Shown here: positions 42,593-49,401 of the stretch, piece by piece
How the letters are laid out: the number at the start of each line of letters is the position of its first letter
How positions within the stretch are numbered: position 1 is the stretch's first letter
Assembly: GCF_000723405.1 (NCBI RefSeq)
Contig: NZ_CCAE010000035.1
Location: 1-49,401 of the forward strand
DNA from: Hydrogenophaga intermedia
GTDB lineage: Bacteria > Pseudomonadota > Gammaproteobacteria > Burkholderiales > Burkholderiaceae_C
Direction: 5' to 3'
Length of the DNA: 49,401 nt
Notes under the pieces: generated by a model
Told to the model about the DNA's origin: nothing
The model's database searches: none
The model's input: only the letters and a program-made list of their open reading frames with translations
Translations under genes and position numbers: made by a program

Positions 42593-43195
42593 ATGAAGCC
42601 ACCGCGCACCTGGATCCCCGAACAGCGAGACGGCGCGGCCATGATGGCCGACACCCTGGCCGACTGGCGCGCCCAGGGCGAGCGGGCGGACCTGTGGGTG
42701 TTCGGCTACGCCTCGCTGGTGTGGCGCCCCGAGTTCGACGCCGCCGAAAGCCGGCCCGGCCGCGTGCACGGCCACCACCGCAGCCTGCAGATGTGGAGCC
42801 GCGTGAACCGCGGCACGCCGGAGTGCCCGGGCCTGGTGTTCGCCCTGGTCTCGGGCGGCAGCTGCGACGGACTCGCCCTGCGCGTGCCGCACGAGCAGGT
42901 GGAGGCGCTGATGCCGCGCCTGTGGGCGCGCGAGATGCCCAACCCGGTCTACGACCCCAAATGGCTGCGCGTGAACACGCCCGAGGGCCCGGTGCGCGCG
43001 CTGGCGTTCACGCTGTCGCGCCGCAGCCCCAGCTACACCGGCGTGCTCACGCCCGAGCGCTACCGCGACATCTTCTCGCGCTCCTGTGGGCGCTACGGCA
43101 CCACGCTGGACTACGCGCGCCGCACCTTCGAAGGGCTCAAGGCCCACGGCATCCACGACCACGCGCTGGAAAAGCTGCTGCACCTGGCCGATTGA
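42593..43195 (+). CDS. ChaC-like gamma-glutamylcyclotransferase
   Basis: A 200-residue protein of the ChaC/GGCT fold. The substrate-binding loop is FGYASLVW (37-44), with Ala where ChaC usually has FGYGSL. The catalytic Glu is likely in [17 protein letters not shown], and [18 protein letters not shown] strands follow. It would cleave glutathione or another gamma-glutamyl amine to 5-oxoproline. The location beside gloA and pdxH fits glutathione metabolism loosely. The start is ATG 42593. Confidence 0.85.
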   Translation: MKPPRTWIPEQRDGAAMMADTLADWRAQGERADLWVFGYASLVWRPEFDAAESRPGRVHGHHRSLQMWSRVNRGTPECPGLVFALVSGGSCDGLALRVPHEQVEALMPRLWAREMPNPVYDPKWLRVNTPEGPVRALAFTLSRRSPSYTGVLTPERYRDIFSRSCGRYGTTLDYARRTFEGLKAHGIHDHALEKLLHLAD

Positions 43196-43221
43196 GTCAT
43201 CGCCTCACTACACTGCCCCGT

Positions 43222-43860
43222 ATGAGCACGAACATCGCCGACCTGCGCAAGAGCTACGAAAAGGCCGAACTGAGCGAGGACGCCTCGCACGCCGATCCGC
43301 TGCAGCAGTTCGACCGGTGGCTGAAAGAAGCCATCGCCGCCGAGGTGCCCGAGCCCAACGCCATGACGCTGGCCACGGTGGGTTCCGACCTGCGCCCCAG
43401 CACGCGCATCGTGCTCATCAAGGGCTACGACGCGCGCGGCATCGTCTGGTACACCAACTACCAGAGCCGCAAGGGTCGCGAACTTGCGGGCAACCCCTTC
43501 GCGGCGCTGCAGTTCCATTGGGTCGAGCTTGAGCGCGTGGTGCGCATCGAGGGTCGCGTGGAGTTCACCAGCGCCGAAGAAAGCGACGCCTACTTCCACA
43601 GCCGGCCGCTGGACAGCCGCATCGGCGCCTGGGCCAGCCCGCAGAGCGAGGTGATCGAGGGCCGCTCGGTGCTGGTGGCCAACGCCGCGAAGTACGGCGC
43701 GCAGTTCCTGCTGAAGCCTCCTCGCCCGCCGCACTGGGGCGGGTACCGGCTGGTGCCGGACAACTGGCAGTTCTGGCAGGGACGCAAGAGCCGCCTGCAC
43801 GACCGGCTGCGCTATCGGCTGGAGGACGGGGACTGGGTGCGCGAGCGCCTGGCACCCTGA
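43222..43860 (+). CDS. pdxH: Pyridoxamine 5'-phosphate oxidase
   Basis: A 212-residue FMN enzyme that makes pyridoxal 5'-phosphate from PNP or PMP. It begins [20 protein letters not shown] and has [39 protein letters not shown], the FMN-contact EGRVEF, and the C-terminal signature [15 protein letters not shown]. The length matches the family. It lies 26 bases after the ChaC-like gene in the same direction. A GC-rich hairpin (43869-43889) follows. Confidence 0.96.
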   Translation: MSTNIADLRKSYEKAELSEDASHADPLQQFDRWLKEAIAAEVPEPNAMTLATVGSDLRPSTRIVLIKGYDARGIVWYTNYQSRKGRELAGNPFAALQFHWVELERVVRIEGRVEFTSAEESDAYFHSRPLDSRIGAWASPQSEVIEGRSVLVANAAKYGAQFLLKPPRPPHWGGYRLVPDNWQFWQGRKSRLHDRLRYRLEDGDWVRERLAP

Positions 43861-43868
43861 GGCAGATC

Positions 43869-43889
43869 CGCAGGCCGTGCGGGCCTGCG
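43869..43889. terminator. Hairpin between convergent pdxH and pseudouridine synthase
   Basis: CGCAGGCC-GTGCG-GGCCTGCG has perfect 8-bp arms in the 36-base gap between the two stops. There is no T-run, so it may act as a weak or Rho-assisted terminator for both strands. Confidence 0.45.
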
Positions 43890-43896
43890 CCCGCCT

Positions 43897-44631
43897 TCAC
43901 ACCTTCTGCGTCAACGAGCGCACCTCGTCGCCCGTCAACCAGCGCCACCGCCCTTCGGACAGTTCCGGCCCCAGCACCAACTCGCCGAAGGCCGAGCGGT
44001 GCAGCGACTCCACCCGGTTGCCCACCGCCGCCACCATGCGTTTGACCTGGTGGTACTTGCCTTCGGTGAGCGTCAAACGCAGGTGGTGGGCGTTCACCGC
44101 CTCGCAGGCCTGCGCGCGCACAGGCTTGGGGTCGTCGTCGAGCACCACGCCCTCGAGCAGGCGGGCCAGTTGCCGCTCGTCCAGCGGGTGCTTCACCTGC
44201 GCCTCGTAGACCTTGGGCACGTGGTGGCGCGGCGAGGTCATGCGGTGGATGAACTTGCCGTCGTCAGAGAGCAGCAGCAGGCCGGTGGTGTCCTGGTCCA
44301 GGCGGCCCACCGCCTGCACACCGGCCGCCGCACCGCCGCCGCGCGTGCGCAGCGGGCCGGGCAGCAGGGTGTAGACGCTGGGGTGCGCGCCGGGCTTGTG
44401 CGAGCACTCGAAGCCCGCCGGTTTGTGCAGCAGCAGGTAGGCTTGGGCGTGGTAGTGCCAGGTCTCGCCCATCACACGGAACACCAGGCCGTCCTCCTCG
44501 AAGGTGGCGCCGGGGTCGATGCAGGGCTCACCCGCGTCGTCCACCGAGACGTGGCCTTGCTGGATCAGGCCACTGCAGATGCGGCGCGTGCCGAAGCCCT
44601 GCGAAAAAAGAATGTCCTGCAACTGCATCAT
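43897..44631 (-). CDS. RsuA-family 16S rRNA pseudouridine synthase
   Basis: A 244-residue RsuA/RluB/E/F-type enzyme. It has a degenerate N-terminal S4 domain (LQDILFSQGFGTRRICSGLI) and a synthase domain with the catalytic Asp in GRLDQDTTGLLLLSDDG. YEAQVKHPLDERQ and EGKYHQVKRMVAAVGN are typical of RsuA. It isomerises a uridine in rRNA. Its first ATG (44629-44631) overlaps the folK stop; the second ATG (44626) is also possible. The exact target site cannot be called. Confidence 0.9.
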   Translation of the reverse strand: MMQLQDILFSQGFGTRRICSGLIQQGHVSVDDAGEPCIDPGATFEEDGLVFRVMGETWHYHAQAYLLLHKPAGFECSHKPGAHPSVYTLLPGPLRTRGGGAAAGVQAVGRLDQDTTGLLLLSDDGKFIHRMTSPRHHVPKVYEAQVKHPLDERQLARLLEGVVLDDDPKPVRAQACEAVNAHHLRLTLTEGKYHQVKRMVAAVGNRVESLHRSAFGELVLGPELSEGRWRWLTGDEVRSLTQKV

Positions 44632-45125
44632 GGTCGGTGGAGGGCCGGCGCCGGTTCGGGCAGGCGCTCGATGGACTGGCCGGCGATGGCCCCTTGCCAA
44701 GCCGACGGCAAACGATCGGGCGCGATCTCGGCCAGCGGCACCAGCACGAATGCGCGCTCACGCCAGCGTGGGTGCGGCACGGTGAGCGTGGGCGAATCGA
44801 TGCGGCCCTCACCGTAGAACAGCAGGTCCAGGTCGAGCGTGCGTGGCGCGTTGCGGTATGGCCGCTCGCGGCCCGCGCCGGCCTCAATGGACTGCAAGGC
44901 GCTCAGCAGATCGGGCGCGCTGAGCGTGGTGGCGACCTCGGCCACCGCGTTGATGAAATCGGGGCCCTGCGCTTCGTGCGGCGCGCTGCGGTACAGCGAT
45001 GAGGCGCGAACCAGACGCGCACCAGGTATGCGGTTCAGCGCGTCAAGCGCCCCGCGCACGGCCGCCACGGGGTCACCCAGGTTGGCGCCGAGCGCGACGC
45101 AGGCGGTGACTTCAGACCGCGCCAT
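44628..45125 (-). CDS. folK: Dihydropteridine pyrophosphokinase (HPPK)
   Basis: A 165-residue FolK. It has VALGANLGDP, YRNAPRTLDLDLLFYG (the metal-binding Asp pair) and VPHPRWRERAFVLVPLAEIA, the two standard signatures. It adds pyrophosphate from ATP to 6-hydroxymethyl-dihydropterin in folate synthesis. The start at 45125 overlaps the pcnB stop by 14 bases, as in other betaproteobacteria where pcnB-folK is an operon. Confidence 0.96.
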   Translation of the reverse strand: MARSEVTACVALGANLGDPVAAVRGALDALNRIPGARLVRASSLYRSAPHEAQGPDFINAVAEVATTLSAPDLLSALQSIEAGAGRERPYRNAPRTLDLDLLFYGEGRIDSPTLTVPHPRWRERAFVLVPLAEIAPDRLPSAWQGAIAGQSIERLPEPAPALHRP

Positions 45126-46767
45126 CGCCGCCGCTGGCGGGCGGGCTGCCTTCGCCGCCATCACCGCCCTCGCCGCGTGCGGCACCAGCAGGCTTGCGAC
45201 GTCGGCGACGGCGTTTCTTCGCGGGCGCGTCGCCGGGCTCGGCGCCAGCGGGGGCATCGTCCCGTGCCTCGTCCTCGTCGCCGCCATCGCCTTCGTCCAC
45301 CGGGCGGAAGCGCGGATCTTCCGCCACGCCGGTCTCTGGGTGGTCGGCGTCGCCGCGCTTCACACGCCGCGCCTTGGGCGCGCCCTTGCCGGCGTTGCGC
45401 TGCGCGTCCACCATGTCGCGGCGCATGTCCTCGCTGGCGGTGCTGAAGGTCTCCCACCAGTGGGCCAGTTCCTCCTCCACCTCGCCCACTTGCGCGCGCA
45501 GGCGCAGGAAGTCGAAGCCGGCGCGGAAACGCGGTTGCTCCACCAGCGTGAACACACCGCTGCCGGTGCGCTTGTCGAAGCGCGGCTGCATGAGCCAGAT
45601 CTCGCGCATGTCGGCACCCAGCTTGCCGCGGCCCGAGACATCGCCGATGCGCGAATCGAAGGCCTCGTCGATGGCGTCCTGCAGGGCCGCGAAAGCCGGC
45701 ACGGGCTTGCGGTCGGGGCGCGACTCAAGGCGGCGCTCCCAGCCGCGGCGCACGTCGGCCCAGAGCACGCAGGCCAGCAGGAAGCTGGGTGCCACGGGTT
45801 TGCTCTCGCCGACGCGGCGGTCGGTGTCCTGCAGGGCGAGTTGCACGAAGGGATCGTCGGCGCGCTGCACCACCACGTCGAGCAGCGGGTAGATGCCGCT
45901 GTTGAGGCCCAGGGCCTTGAGTTGCTGCAGGCTGGCCAGCGAGTGGCCGGTCTGCAGCAACTTGAGCATCTCGTCGAACAGGCGGCTCTGCGGGATGTCC
46001 TGCAGCAGCGACTTGGACGCGATCAATGGTTCGCGCGTCTTCGGATCGAGCTTGAAGCCCAGCGGCGAGAGCTTGGCCGCGAAGCGCACGGCGCGGATGA
46101 TGCGCACCGGGTCTTCGCGGTAGCGCGTGGCGGCGTCGCCGATCATGCGCAGCGTCTTCTTCTGCGCGTCGCGAATGCCGTGGTGGAAGTCGACCACGGT
46201 CTGCGTCTCCGGGTCGTAGTACATGGCGTTGACCGAGAAATCGCGGCGAGCGGCGTCCTGCTCGATCGGGCCCCACACGTTGTCGCGCAGCACGCGCCCG
46301 CTGGCGTCCACCGCGTGCTTCATGCCCGACAGTTCACCCTTGCTGGTGCGCTCGTTGCCGGCCACCTGCTCGGCGTCGGCACTGTCGAGGTAGGCGCGGA
46401 AGGTGGAGACCTCGATCACCTCGTGCTCGCGCCCGCGGCCGTAGACCACGTGCACGATGCGAAAGCGCCGGCCGATGATGAAGGCCCGCCGAAACAGGCC
46501 CTTGACCTGCTCCGGTGTGGCACTGGTGGCCACGTCGAAGTCCTTCGGGCGCAGGCCCAAGAGCAGGTCGCGCACGGCGCCGCCCACGATGTAGGCCTCG
46601 AAGCCGGCCTGCTTGAGCGTGTGCACCACGTCCAGCGCACGCTGGTCCACCAGCTTGGGGTTGATGTTGTGCACACTGGCCGGCACGTCTTCGCGCTTGC
46701 CGAAGCGCGATCCCGCGCGGGCGCCGCTGGTCTTGCCCAGCAGCTTGTCGATGAATTTCTTGATCAT
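45112..46767 (-). CDS. pcnB: Poly(A) polymerase I
   Basis: A 551-residue enzyme, longer than E. coli PcnB. The nucleotidyltransferase head has GGAVRD (62-67) and catalytic Asp76 and Asp78 (DFDVAT). RNA-binding blocks EDPVRIIRAVRFAAKL and QDIPQSRLFDEMLKLLQTGH follow. The tail from about 460 carries RRVKRGDADHPETG, an acidic stretch and the basic KKRRRRRRK, ending Gly/Ser-rich. It adds poly(A) to RNA 3' ends to promote decay. The ATG at 46765-46767 is 4 bases inside the HAD gene stop. The unusual tail is probably disordered. Confidence 0.95.
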   Translation of the reverse strand: MIKKFIDKLLGKTSGARAGSRFGKREDVPASVHNINPKLVDQRALDVVHTLKQAGFEAYIVGGAVRDLLLGLRPKDFDVATSATPEQVKGLFRRAFIIGRRFRIVHVVYGRGREHEVIEVSTFRAYLDSADAEQVAGNERTSKGELSGMKHAVDASGRVLRDNVWGPIEQDAARRDFSVNAMYYDPETQTVVDFHHGIRDAQKKTLRMIGDAATRYREDPVRIIRAVRFAAKLSPLGFKLDPKTREPLIASKSLLQDIPQSRLFDEMLKLLQTGHSLASLQQLKALGLNSGIYPLLDVVVQRADDPFVQLALQDTDRRVGESKPVAPSFLLACVLWADVRRGWERRLESRPDRKPVPAFAALQDAIDEAFDSRIGDVSGRGKLGADMREIWLMQPRFDKRTGSGVFTLVEQPRFRAGFDFLRLRAQVGEVEEELAHWWETFSTASEDMRRDMVDAQRNAGKGAPKARRVKRGDADHPETGVAEDPRFRPVDEGDGGDEDEARDDAPAGAEPGDAPAKKRRRRRRKPAGAARGEGGDGGEGSPPASGGDGAV

Positions 46768-47450
46768 TCGAAGAGGTTCAGGATGCGCCAGCCGCGTTCT
46801 TTCGCGAGGGTGGCGAGGCGCTCGTCGGGGTTGGTGGCCACCGGTTCGTCCACCTTCTCGAGCAGCGGCAGGTCGTTCATCGAGTCGCTGTAGAAGGTGC
46901 TGTGCGCCAGATCGGACCAGCGCAGGCCGCGATCGGCGAGCCATTGTTCCACACGGGCGACCTTGCCCTCGCGGAACGAGGGAACGCCCACGATGGCGCC
47001 GGTGAGTTGACCGGACGGATCGGTTTCCAGGTCGATGGCGATGAGGTGGTCGACGCCGAAGGCCTGGGCGATGGGGCGGGTGACGAAGGCGTTGGTGGCG
47101 GTGACGATGAGCACGGTGTCGCCCGCCGCCTGGTGCTGGCGCACCAGGGCGCGCGCGGCGTCCGTCATGGCCGGGCGGATCACCTCGGCCATGAAGCGCT
47201 CGTGGGCGCGCTGTCCTTCGGGCAGGCCGCGCTCGCGCACGGCGCCGGTGGCAAAGCGCACGTAGTCGTGCACATCCAGCGTGCCGGCCTTGTAGTCGGC
47301 GTAGTAGCCATCGTTGGCGCGGCGGAATTCGTCGGCGTCGCGCCAGCCCAGGCGCACGGTGAACTCGCCCCAGGCGTGGTCGGAGTCCAGGGGAATGAGG
47401 GTGTGATCGAGGTCGAAAAGGGTCAGTCGCATGGGAAGGGGTCCGCTCAT
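46764..47450 (-). CDS. HAD hydrolase, SerB/IB family phosphatase
   Basis: A 228-residue HAD phosphatase. The nucleophile block is LFDLDHTLIP (Asp13, Asp15), the middle motif is DTVLIVTATNAF, and the end motif is YSDSMNDLPLLE. The cap is of the helical C1 type, as in SerB-like and phosphoserine/lipid phosphatases. It is most often annotated as an HAD-IB hydrolase at this hda-pcnB position. The ATG at 47450 overlaps the hda stop (ATGA); ATG at 47432 is an alternative. The substrate is unknown. Confidence 0.92.
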   Translation of the reverse strand: MSGPLPMRLTLFDLDHTLIPLDSDHAWGEFTVRLGWRDADEFRRANDGYYADYKAGTLDVHDYVRFATGAVRERGLPEGQRAHERFMAEVIRPAMTDAARALVRQHQAAGDTVLIVTATNAFVTRPIAQAFGVDHLIAIDLETDPSGQLTGAIVGVPSFREGKVARVEQWLADRGLRWSDLAHSTFYSDSMNDLPLLEKVDEPVATNPDERLATLAKERGWRILNLFE

Positions 47451-48133
47451 TCGTCTTCCAGCATGGATTTGATGAGCGGAATGGTGATCGCGCGCTGCGT
47501 GCGCAGCGCGTAGCCATCGAGCCGCTCGAGCAGCAGCATGAGACTGGAGAGGTCGCGCGAGAAGCGCTTGAGCATGAAGTCCATCACCTCGTCGCCGAGG
47601 AAGACGCCGCGCTCGTCGGCGGCGCGGCGCAGCACCGCACGGCGCTCCGTTTCGCCCAGCGCGCGCAACTGGAACACGTGACCCCAGCCGAGCCGGGTGC
47701 GCAGGTCCTCGCGCAGGAGCAAATCGGCGGGCGGGCGGTCGCCCGCGGCCAGTACCCAGCGCGCCGGGCCGTGGGCCGGGGTCTGGGCGTTGACGAACCA
47801 GTTGAAGGCCATGGCCTGCTGGGTGGCGGTGTAGAGGTGCGTGTCATCGAGCAGAACGGCGTCCCAGTGCTCGTCGTACTCGGGTGGGTCGAGCGTGGCG
47901 GCGTCCATCCAGCCCACGCGCGATCCTTGCTCGCGCAGGGCCTCGCGCACGGCGCGCAGCAGGTGCGTCTTGCCGCTGCCGCTTTCGCCCCACAGGAACG
48001 TAGGCACGGGCGAACGCAGCGGGTTGGGCACCCACAGGCGCAGGTGCGCCAGCGCGGCCTCGTTGCCCGCGCCCACGAAGTTGTCGAGCGTGGGCAGCGG
48101 CGCCAGGCCGATGTCCAGCGCGAGTTGCTTCAT
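47447..48133 (-). CDS. hda: DnaA regulatory inactivator Hda
   Basis: A 228-residue AAA+ protein homologous to DnaA domain III. It has QLALDIGLAPLPTLDNFV at the N-terminus (the QL clamp-binding motif), Walker A GESGSGKT (49-56) and Walker B AVLLDDTH. With the sliding clamp it stimulates ATP hydrolysis on DnaA to prevent re-initiation. It lies between the AI-2E exporter and the HAD phosphatase, the usual Burkholderiales order. The start MKQLALDIG fixes the clamp motif at the N-terminus. Confidence 0.93.
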   Translation of the reverse strand: MKQLALDIGLAPLPTLDNFVGAGNEAALAHLRLWVPNPLRSPVPTFLWGESGSGKTHLLRAVREALREQGSRVGWMDAATLDPPEYDEHWDAVLLDDTHLYTATQQAMAFNWFVNAQTPAHGPARWVLAAGDRPPADLLLREDLRTRLGWGHVFQLRALGETERRAVLRRAADERGVFLGDEVMDFMLKRFSRDLSSLMLLLERLDGYALRTQRAITIPLIKSMLEDE

Positions 48134-48164
48134 GGGTTGGCCGGGGGTGCTCACAGAACAGGTC

Positions 48165-49262
48165 TCATGGCAACCGGGGAGGCCCGTTGTGCGACACCGG
48201 CGCCTTGAGGTACAGGTCACTGGCCATGTACTGGCGCTTGAGCCGGCGCAGCGCCACCAGCAGCACGGCGCTGGCCGGAAGCGCGATGAGCACGCCCACG
48301 AAACCGAACAGGTGGCCGAAGGCCAGCAGCGCGAAGATGACGCTGATGGGGTGCAGGCCGATGGCCTCGCCCACCAGACGGGGGGTGAGCCAGTAGCTCT
48401 CGACGAGCTGGCCCAGCATGTAGACGCCGAACACCAGCGCCACGCCGGTGAAGGACTGGAATTCCAGCAGCGCGGCCAGCACGGCCAGCACCAGGCCCAC
48501 GCCAAAACCCAGGAAAGGCACGAAGGTGGCCAGGCCCGTGAACACGCCAATCGGCAACGCCAGGTTCAAGCCCACCAGCGCCAGCCCCACCGAATAGAAG
48601 ACCGCCAGAATGCCCATCACCATCAGTTGGCCACGCAGGTACCGGCCCAATACGTCGTCGGTCTCGTTCAGGAAGCCCTGCACCGATTCGCGCCAGCGCG
48701 GTGGTACCAGAGAACGGCCGCGGCCCATCAGGGCGCGCCAGTCGAGCAGCAGGTAGAAGGCGACGATGGGCATGAGGAACAGATTGCCGAACAGTGCCGC
48801 CAGCGCACTGCCGCCGATGCGCAGCGAGGACAGCAGGCCGGCCAGCAACTCGCTTTCCTTGCCGCTGACCAGTTCGCTGGCCCATTGGCGCAGCTGGCTC
48901 ACGTCCAGGTTCAGGTCGAACCCGAAGCGCGCGGCCAGCGCCGTGAGCCGGTCGGCCAGTCGCTCCAGCAGGGCGGGCACCTGTTCGCTCAGCATCGGCA
49001 CCTGTTGGGTGATCACCGGGACGATGAGCAGCACCACCGCCAGCAGCACCAGCATCAGCAGCGCAACCGACAGACCGGCCCCCAACCAGCGCGGCCAGCC
49101 CCGCGCGGCCAGGCGCTCCACCAGCGGATGCATGGCATACGCAATGATCAAGGCCACGATGAATGGCATGAGCACCGGCGCCAGCACGGTGAGCAGCAGG
49201 ACCATGACCAGAGCGATCAAGGTCCAGGCGGCGATGCGGATCTGGGTGGGGGTGAAGGTCAT
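48165..49262 (-). CDS. AI-2E/PerM-family membrane protein
   Basis: A 365-residue polytopic protein of the AI-2E exporter/PerM family. About eight helices are visible, with LLLTVLAPVLMPFIVALIIA, an amphipathic region near 85-150, and conserved FGVGLVLAVLAA and ESYWLTPRLVGEAIGLHP. It may export small molecules; the quorum-signal role is not general. It lies 31 bases upstream of hda, the standard order. The ATG is at 49260-49262. The region to the right of the start is probably the divergent promoter. Confidence 0.92.
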   Translation of the reverse strand: MTFTPTQIRIAAWTLIALVMVLLLTVLAPVLMPFIVALIIAYAMHPLVERLAARGWPRWLGAGLSVALLMLVLLAVVLLIVPVITQQVPMLSEQVPALLERLADRLTALAARFGFDLNLDVSQLRQWASELVSGKESELLAGLLSSLRIGGSALAALFGNLFLMPIVAFYLLLDWRALMGRGRSLVPPRWRESVQGFLNETDDVLGRYLRGQLMVMGILAVFYSVGLALVGLNLALPIGVFTGLATFVPFLGFGVGLVLAVLAALLEFQSFTGVALVFGVYMLGQLVESYWLTPRLVGEAIGLHPISVIFALLAFGHLFGFVGVLIALPASAVLLVALRRLKRQYMASDLYLKAPVSHNGPPRLP

Positions 49263-49401
49263 GAGGCGGGGCTCGATGGCGGGCGTCGGGCCCGGGGCGA
49301 GCCCGTAAAATCCGGTTCCGGATTCTATCGGCGCGCCCCTGGCGCCCGGGGGATCCCCCCCCCCCCCCCCCCCGCCCGGCCCTTTTTCACACCACTACAT
49401 G
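49263..49401. other. Intergenic segment with dyad and 19-C run
   Basis: The segment carries AATCCGG-TT-CCGGATT (49309-49324), a perfect dyad that could be an operator or a hairpin, and a run of 19 C (49355-49373). It ends with an ATG at 49399-49401. In Burkholderiales purM is usually divergent from this exporter, so the ATG could be its start, but nothing beyond three bases is available to test it. Confidence 0.35.

Overview
The window reads as one stretch of high-GC chromosomal DNA from a betaproteobacterium of the order Burkholderiales, most likely family Comamonadaceae (Hydrogenophaga-like). This is inferred from protein character and gene order (AI-2E exporter-hda-HAD phosphatase-pcnB-folK-pseudouridine synthase, ybhP-clsB-ybhN, DUF1631, DUF1415, Anbu peptidase), not from a search. 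About 49 protein genes are tightly packed, with many 4-bp ATGA/GTGA overlaps inside operons and several convergent pairs that share stop codons. No tRNA, rRNA, CRISPR array, insertion sequence or prophage was seen, and no gene-free stretch exceeds 300 bases.

Layout. 1-300: tail of an unidentified gene, then a gene-free patch with a LexA-type SOS box, a hairpin and an intrinsic terminator that together look like a small-RNA unit on the minus strand. 305-3464: LysR regulator divergent from a glutathione S-transferase, then an FG-GAP lipoprotein. 3488-11337: a lipid-remodelling and photo-oxidative-stress locus. It has an ECF11-type sigma factor with a ChrR zinc/cupin anti-sigma, divergent from a flavoprotein-DUF1365-CFA-like methyltransferase operon, and beside a minus-strand run of a second SAM methyltransferase, a DUF1295 reductase-like protein, a DUF6134-like secreted protein and DUF2177. 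The content resembles the RpoE/ChrR-controlled furan fatty acid genes of Rhodobacter. 11348-14275: P-type ATPase and universal stress protein. 14431-18428: aldo/keto reductase, then ybhP-clsB-ybhN. 18682-22986: mutS, an Anbu proteasome-like peptidase and an alpha/beta hydrolase in one operon. 23066-24997: orphan PAS histidine kinase.

24999-31689: uppP, a membrane-anchored TAXI protein, DUF1631, DUF1415 and the ABC-F translation factor EttA. 31938-34102: RhlE helicase with a structured leader and a repetitive Arg/Gly-rich tail, then a small cupin. 34195-37874: an OmpR/QseBC-type two-component pair, an orphan LysR and an orphan receiver protein. 38025-40933: SDR oxidoreductase with an FNR-like box, a small exported protein, and an MFS transporter with its MarR regulator. 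40986-43860: thioesterase, glyoxalase I, OmpA-like protein, ChaC-like enzyme and pdxH. 43897-49262: housekeeping minus-strand genes for RNA modification, folate, poly(A) polymerase, Hda and the exporter. The window ends in an intergenic segment with a run of 19 C.

The most interesting points are the predicted SOS-controlled small RNA at the left end, the two-methyltransferase ChrR lipid locus with substituted CFA active-site residues and a matched divergent promoter pair, Anbu placed behind mutS without its usual partners, and the structured rhlE leader.
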